Made by a program: the position numbers and the translations under genes. Source: JBAXEO01 sp964541375 (lineage in GTDB: Bacteria > Actinomycetota > Coriobacteriia > Anaerosomatales > JAAXUF01). Taken from it: DNA of 41,855 nucleotides. Below the pieces are notes generated by a model. The model was not told the DNA's origin, did no database searches, and saw only the letters and a program-made list of their open reading frames with translations. Below, piece after piece: positions 39,756 to 41,855 of this stretch. Each line of letters opens with the position of its first letter. Within the stretch, counting starts at the first letter, position 1. Location: contig CAZIPT010000010.1 of NCBI GenBank assembly GCA_964541375.1, forward strand, positions 1-41,855, given 5' to 3'.

Positions 39756-40040
39756 GTGAACTCGAGGTCGGTACGCATGCTCATCACGGTCGTTATGGAT
39801 CTGCTCGTCGTGGTGGCGATCGTGTTGACCGCGAGGCTCTGTGTGGTGTTCTTCGGACAACTGGCCGCCCAGGGCTGGGGCAAGTCGATCGTCGCCTTGA
39901 CCGGTCCGCTGGTCATCCCGTTCGGCGTTGCGGCCATAAAGACACCGTACGGTGGCTCGTTCGAAGTCGCTACCGCGCTGACTGTCGTGGTCGTCCTCGT
40001 GGTCGAGTGGATGCTCTCGGGCATCCGGGTTCGGGCATAG
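39756..40040 (+). CDS. Small YggT-like membrane protein
   Basis: This 94-residue protein has two membrane helices (about 9-31 and 68-88) with LTGPLVIPFGVAAIKTPYGG between them, which resembles the loop of YggT-family proteins. YggT proteins are linked to division or osmotic functions, but the role is unclear. GTG 39756 has GGGGGAGGG 6 nt upstream; the longer frame to 39591 would overlap the previous gene. It lies 43 bp before the GspE/PilB-like gene. Confidence 0.5.
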   Translation: MNSRSVRMLITVVMDLLVVVAIVLTARLCVVFFGQLAAQGWGKSIVALTGPLVIPFGVAAIKTPYGGSFEVATALTVVVVLVVEWMLSGIRVRA

Positions 40041-40083
40041 ACTCTCCAATAGACGACGTCTAGGGCTCCAATGAGGAGGATGC

Positions 40084-41757
40084 GTGGACTACTCGCGCGA
40101 GAAGATGGGCGGGCTGCTGGTTCGTCATGGTCTGATCAGCGAGGAGCAGCTTGACTGCGCTCTTGCCGAGCAGGCGGAGCGTGGCGGGAAGCTAGGAGAA
40201 GTGCTCGTTCGCGACCTGGTCGTGACGGAAGACCAGATTGCGGCCGCCCTCGCCGAGCAGAAGGGTCTTCAGCACGTCAATCTGGCGGCCCTCGAGATCG
40301 ATCGAGGCGCGGTCGTCCTGCTGCCTTGGCGCATGGCTCGAATGCGGGGAGTCATCCCCGTGGGCTTCGACGACGGCAAGCTGCTGCTCGCCATGTCCGA
40401 TCCCCTCGATGTTGAGGCCATCGATGAGGCCGAGATCCGAACCGGTTTCAAGGTGGAACCGGTGGTTGCCTCGGCGAGTCAGGTTCTGTATGCCATCGAG
40501 AAGTACGCGGTAGCGTCCGACACGCTTCAGCAGCTCGAACAGGCCGAGGGCGCCGATATCGAGGAAGAAGAGGACTTCGCCGCGGTCGGCACCGAGGGCG
40601 ACGTGCCGGTCGTGCGGATGGTCAACCAGCTGCTTCGTGAAGCGGTCGCGGATCGTGCGAGCGACGTCCATTTCGAGCCGGAAGAGGATCGCGTACGCGT
40701 GCGCTACCGCATCGACGGTGTGCTCCAGGATGTGGCGTCTCTACCCAAGAGTTCGCAGGCGGGGCTCACCAGCCGTGTGAAGGTCATGGCCGACATGGAC
40801 ATCACCGAGCGGCGCAGGCCGCAAGACGGCAGGATCGCGCTTCGGATTGACGGACAGCCGCTTGATCTTCGAGTCGCGACCCTTCCAACCCCCTTGGGGG
40901 AGGGTATCGTCATCCGAATACTGAACAGCGGTATGTCGTTTCACACTATCGACAGCCTCGGGCTCTCGGACGACAACTTCACGAAGTTCAGCCGGATGCT
41001 TCACAGGCCGTACGGCTGCATCCTGATCGCGGGGCCGACGGGTTCTGGGAAGACCACGACGCTCTACGCGGCGCTGCAGAGCATCAATGATCCCCAACGC
41101 AAGATCACGACCATCGAAGACCCCATCGAGTACCGGATGACGGGTCTTTCGCAGGTCGCCGTGAACGCCCGTGTCGGGCTGACTTTCGCGGCAGGTCTGC
41201 GTACCCTCCTGCGTTTCGACCCCGACGTGGTCATGGTCGGTGAGGTCAGGGACCCGGAAACCGCATCAATAGCGGTGCGTGCTGCGCTGACCGGGCACCT
41301 CGTGCTCTCTTCGATTCACACGAATGATGCTCCCTCGGCGCTGACGCGGATCACCGACATGGGAGTTGAGTCCTACGTCACGTCGTCGGCGCTTCTTGGG
41401 GCGGTCGCTCAACGCCTCGTTCGGCAGTTGTGTCCCAAGTGCAAGAAGCAGGCGAAGGTCTCCGAGGAGGTCCTCTGTGCCGCCGGGTTCGATGCCGACG
41501 AACTTGCGGGGCTCAAGATCTACGAGCCGGTCGGGTGCGATCACTGTCGCAGGACGGGCTTTGTGGGTCGTCTGGGGGTCTTCGAGATCATGGAGATGGA
41601 CGACGAGATGACGCGCATCTTCCTGAAGAACGCTCCGTCGGAGGAGCTGCGCGCCATGGCTATCAGCAAGGGTATGGTCACGCTTCGACGGGACGCACTC
41701 GACAAGGTCGCAGCCGGCCTGACCAGCCTGAGCGAACTCGATCGGACGGTGGTCTGA
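40084..41757 (+). CDS. Type II secretion/type IV pilus assembly ATPase (GspE/PilB family)
   Basis: This 557-residue cytoplasmic hexameric ATPase would power pilus extension or pseudopilus assembly. It has an N-terminal MshEN-type domain (about 1-150: LLVRHGLISEEQLDCALAEQ), a second N-terminal domain with RASDVHFEP and VRYRIDGVL, Walker A GPTGSGKTTTLYAAL (about 317), the Asp box TIEDPIEY, Walker B LLRFDPDVVMVGEVRDPETA, a His box HLVLSSIHTNDAP and a zinc motif (CPKCKKQ, CDHCRRTG). MshEN domains in this family can bind c-di-GMP, which would fit the cyclase at 17953. GTG 40084 has GAGGAGG upstream. No pilin gene is in view, so PilB and GspE cannot be told apart. Confidence 0.92.
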   Translation: MDYSREKMGGLLVRHGLISEEQLDCALAEQAERGGKLGEVLVRDLVVTEDQIAAALAEQKGLQHVNLAALEIDRGAVVLLPWRMARMRGVIPVGFDDGKLLLAMSDPLDVEAIDEAEIRTGFKVEPVVASASQVLYAIEKYAVASDTLQQLEQAEGADIEEEEDFAAVGTEGDVPVVRMVNQLLREAVADRASDVHFEPEEDRVRVRYRIDGVLQDVASLPKSSQAGLTSRVKVMADMDITERRRPQDGRIALRIDGQPLDLRVATLPTPLGEGIVIRILNSGMSFHTIDSLGLSDDNFTKFSRMLHRPYGCILIAGPTGSGKTTTLYAALQSINDPQRKITTIEDPIEYRMTGLSQVAVNARVGLTFAAGLRTLLRFDPDVVMVGEVRDPETASIAVRAALTGHLVLSSIHTNDAPSALTRITDMGVESYVTSSALLGAVAQRLVRQLCPKCKKQAKVSEEVLCAAGFDADELAGLKIYEPVGCDHCRRTGFVGRLGVFEIMEMDDEMTRIFLKNAPSEELRAMAISKGMVTLRRDALDKVAAGLTSLSELDRTVV

Positions 41758-41759
41758 CG

Positions 41760-41855
41760 ATGGTCCGCCGAGAACCCCGTGCCATCGTTCTCGTGCTCGA
41801 CAGCGTTGGAGTTGGCGAGCTGCCCGACGCCGCCGACTACGGCGATGGGGGCTCC
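41760..41855 (+). CDS. deoB: Phosphopentomutase, N-terminal fragment
   Basis: The first 32 codons of a gene run off the window edge. The residues IVLVLDSVGVGELPDAADYG match the N-terminus of DeoB, where the Asp of LDSVGVG binds the catalytic metal. DeoB interconverts ribose- or deoxyribose-1-phosphate and the 5-phosphate in nucleoside salvage. The ATG lies 2 bp after the preceding stop codon. Confidence 0.9.
   Translation, partial: MVRREPRAIVLVLDSVGVGELPDAADYGDGGS

Noticed and set aside
1..41855. CRISPR array
   Set aside because: No regularly spaced short repeats were seen; the only repeats are the attachment-like junctions and recombinase tails.

Overview
The window looks like chromosome of a high-GC actinobacterium, most likely of the Coriobacteriia/Anaerosomatales type. 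The evidence is the GC-rich third codon positions, frequent GTG and TTG starts, leaderless-looking promoters, the RpoD sequence, and an 11-subunit complex I operon without nuoEFG. The lineage is inferred from gene content; no 16S rRNA is present.

Layout. (1) 1-4311, core genes: 3' end of rpoD, a shared terminator, tRNA-Asn (minus), a CAT-anticodon tRNA, a PASTA/Amidase_3 wall hydrolase, wecB, galE and tRNA-Val(CAC). (2) About 4301-17651, a mobile island in the 3' end of tRNA-Val, bounded by an exact 11-bp direct repeat (4301-4311 and 17641-17651). It holds two intact related elements and a decayed third one in tandem. Each intact element has the same minus-strand backbone: a conserved unknown protein, a small protein, a Rep_trans/NicK-like initiator and a large serine recombinase. 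Each also carries a hairpin with a conserved loop just upstream of rep that looks like a rolling-circle nick site. Cargo differs: element 1 has a membrane-anchored small protein and a PD-(D/E)XK-like nuclease; element 2 has an FRG-domain protein in an operon with two zinc-ribbon/endonuclease-VII-like proteins; the third segment has a SHOCT protein, a DUF3467 protein and a nuclease-like/DUF2283 pair. Just past the right end (17661-17704) lies a strong terminator that is probably the original tRNA-Val terminator, displaced about 13.4 kb. (3) 17.7-25.5 kb: a diguanylate cyclase, three exported or small proteins (one with DnaJ-type zinc-finger repeats), a GAP/LysE-like transporter, an exported lysozyme-like protein with DUF5648-type repeats and a disulfide oxidoreductase. 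(4) 25.6-27.7 kb: an ABC-F ATPase with a suspect sequence segment. (5) 27.7-39.2 kb: nuoABCDHIJKLMN behind a promoter whose -35 box overlaps a Rex-like operator. The nuoI position encodes NuoI with a GltD/NfnB-like flavoprotein inserted in it. (6) 39.4-41.9 kb: two small proteins, a GspE/PilB-type ATPase and the start of deoB.

How the parts fit: the complex I operon probably couples a reduced nucleotide to quinone through the built-in flavoprotein and answers to the NADH/NAD+ ratio through Rex. In the island, recombinase plus Rep plus nick-site hairpin imply excision, rolling-circle replication or transfer, and reintegration at tRNA-Val, with anti-phage-type genes as cargo. The best candidates for undescribed biology are the NuoI-flavoprotein chimera, the rep-linked hairpins, the terminator built into the recombinase coding sequence, and the FRG/zinc-ribbon nuclease operon.
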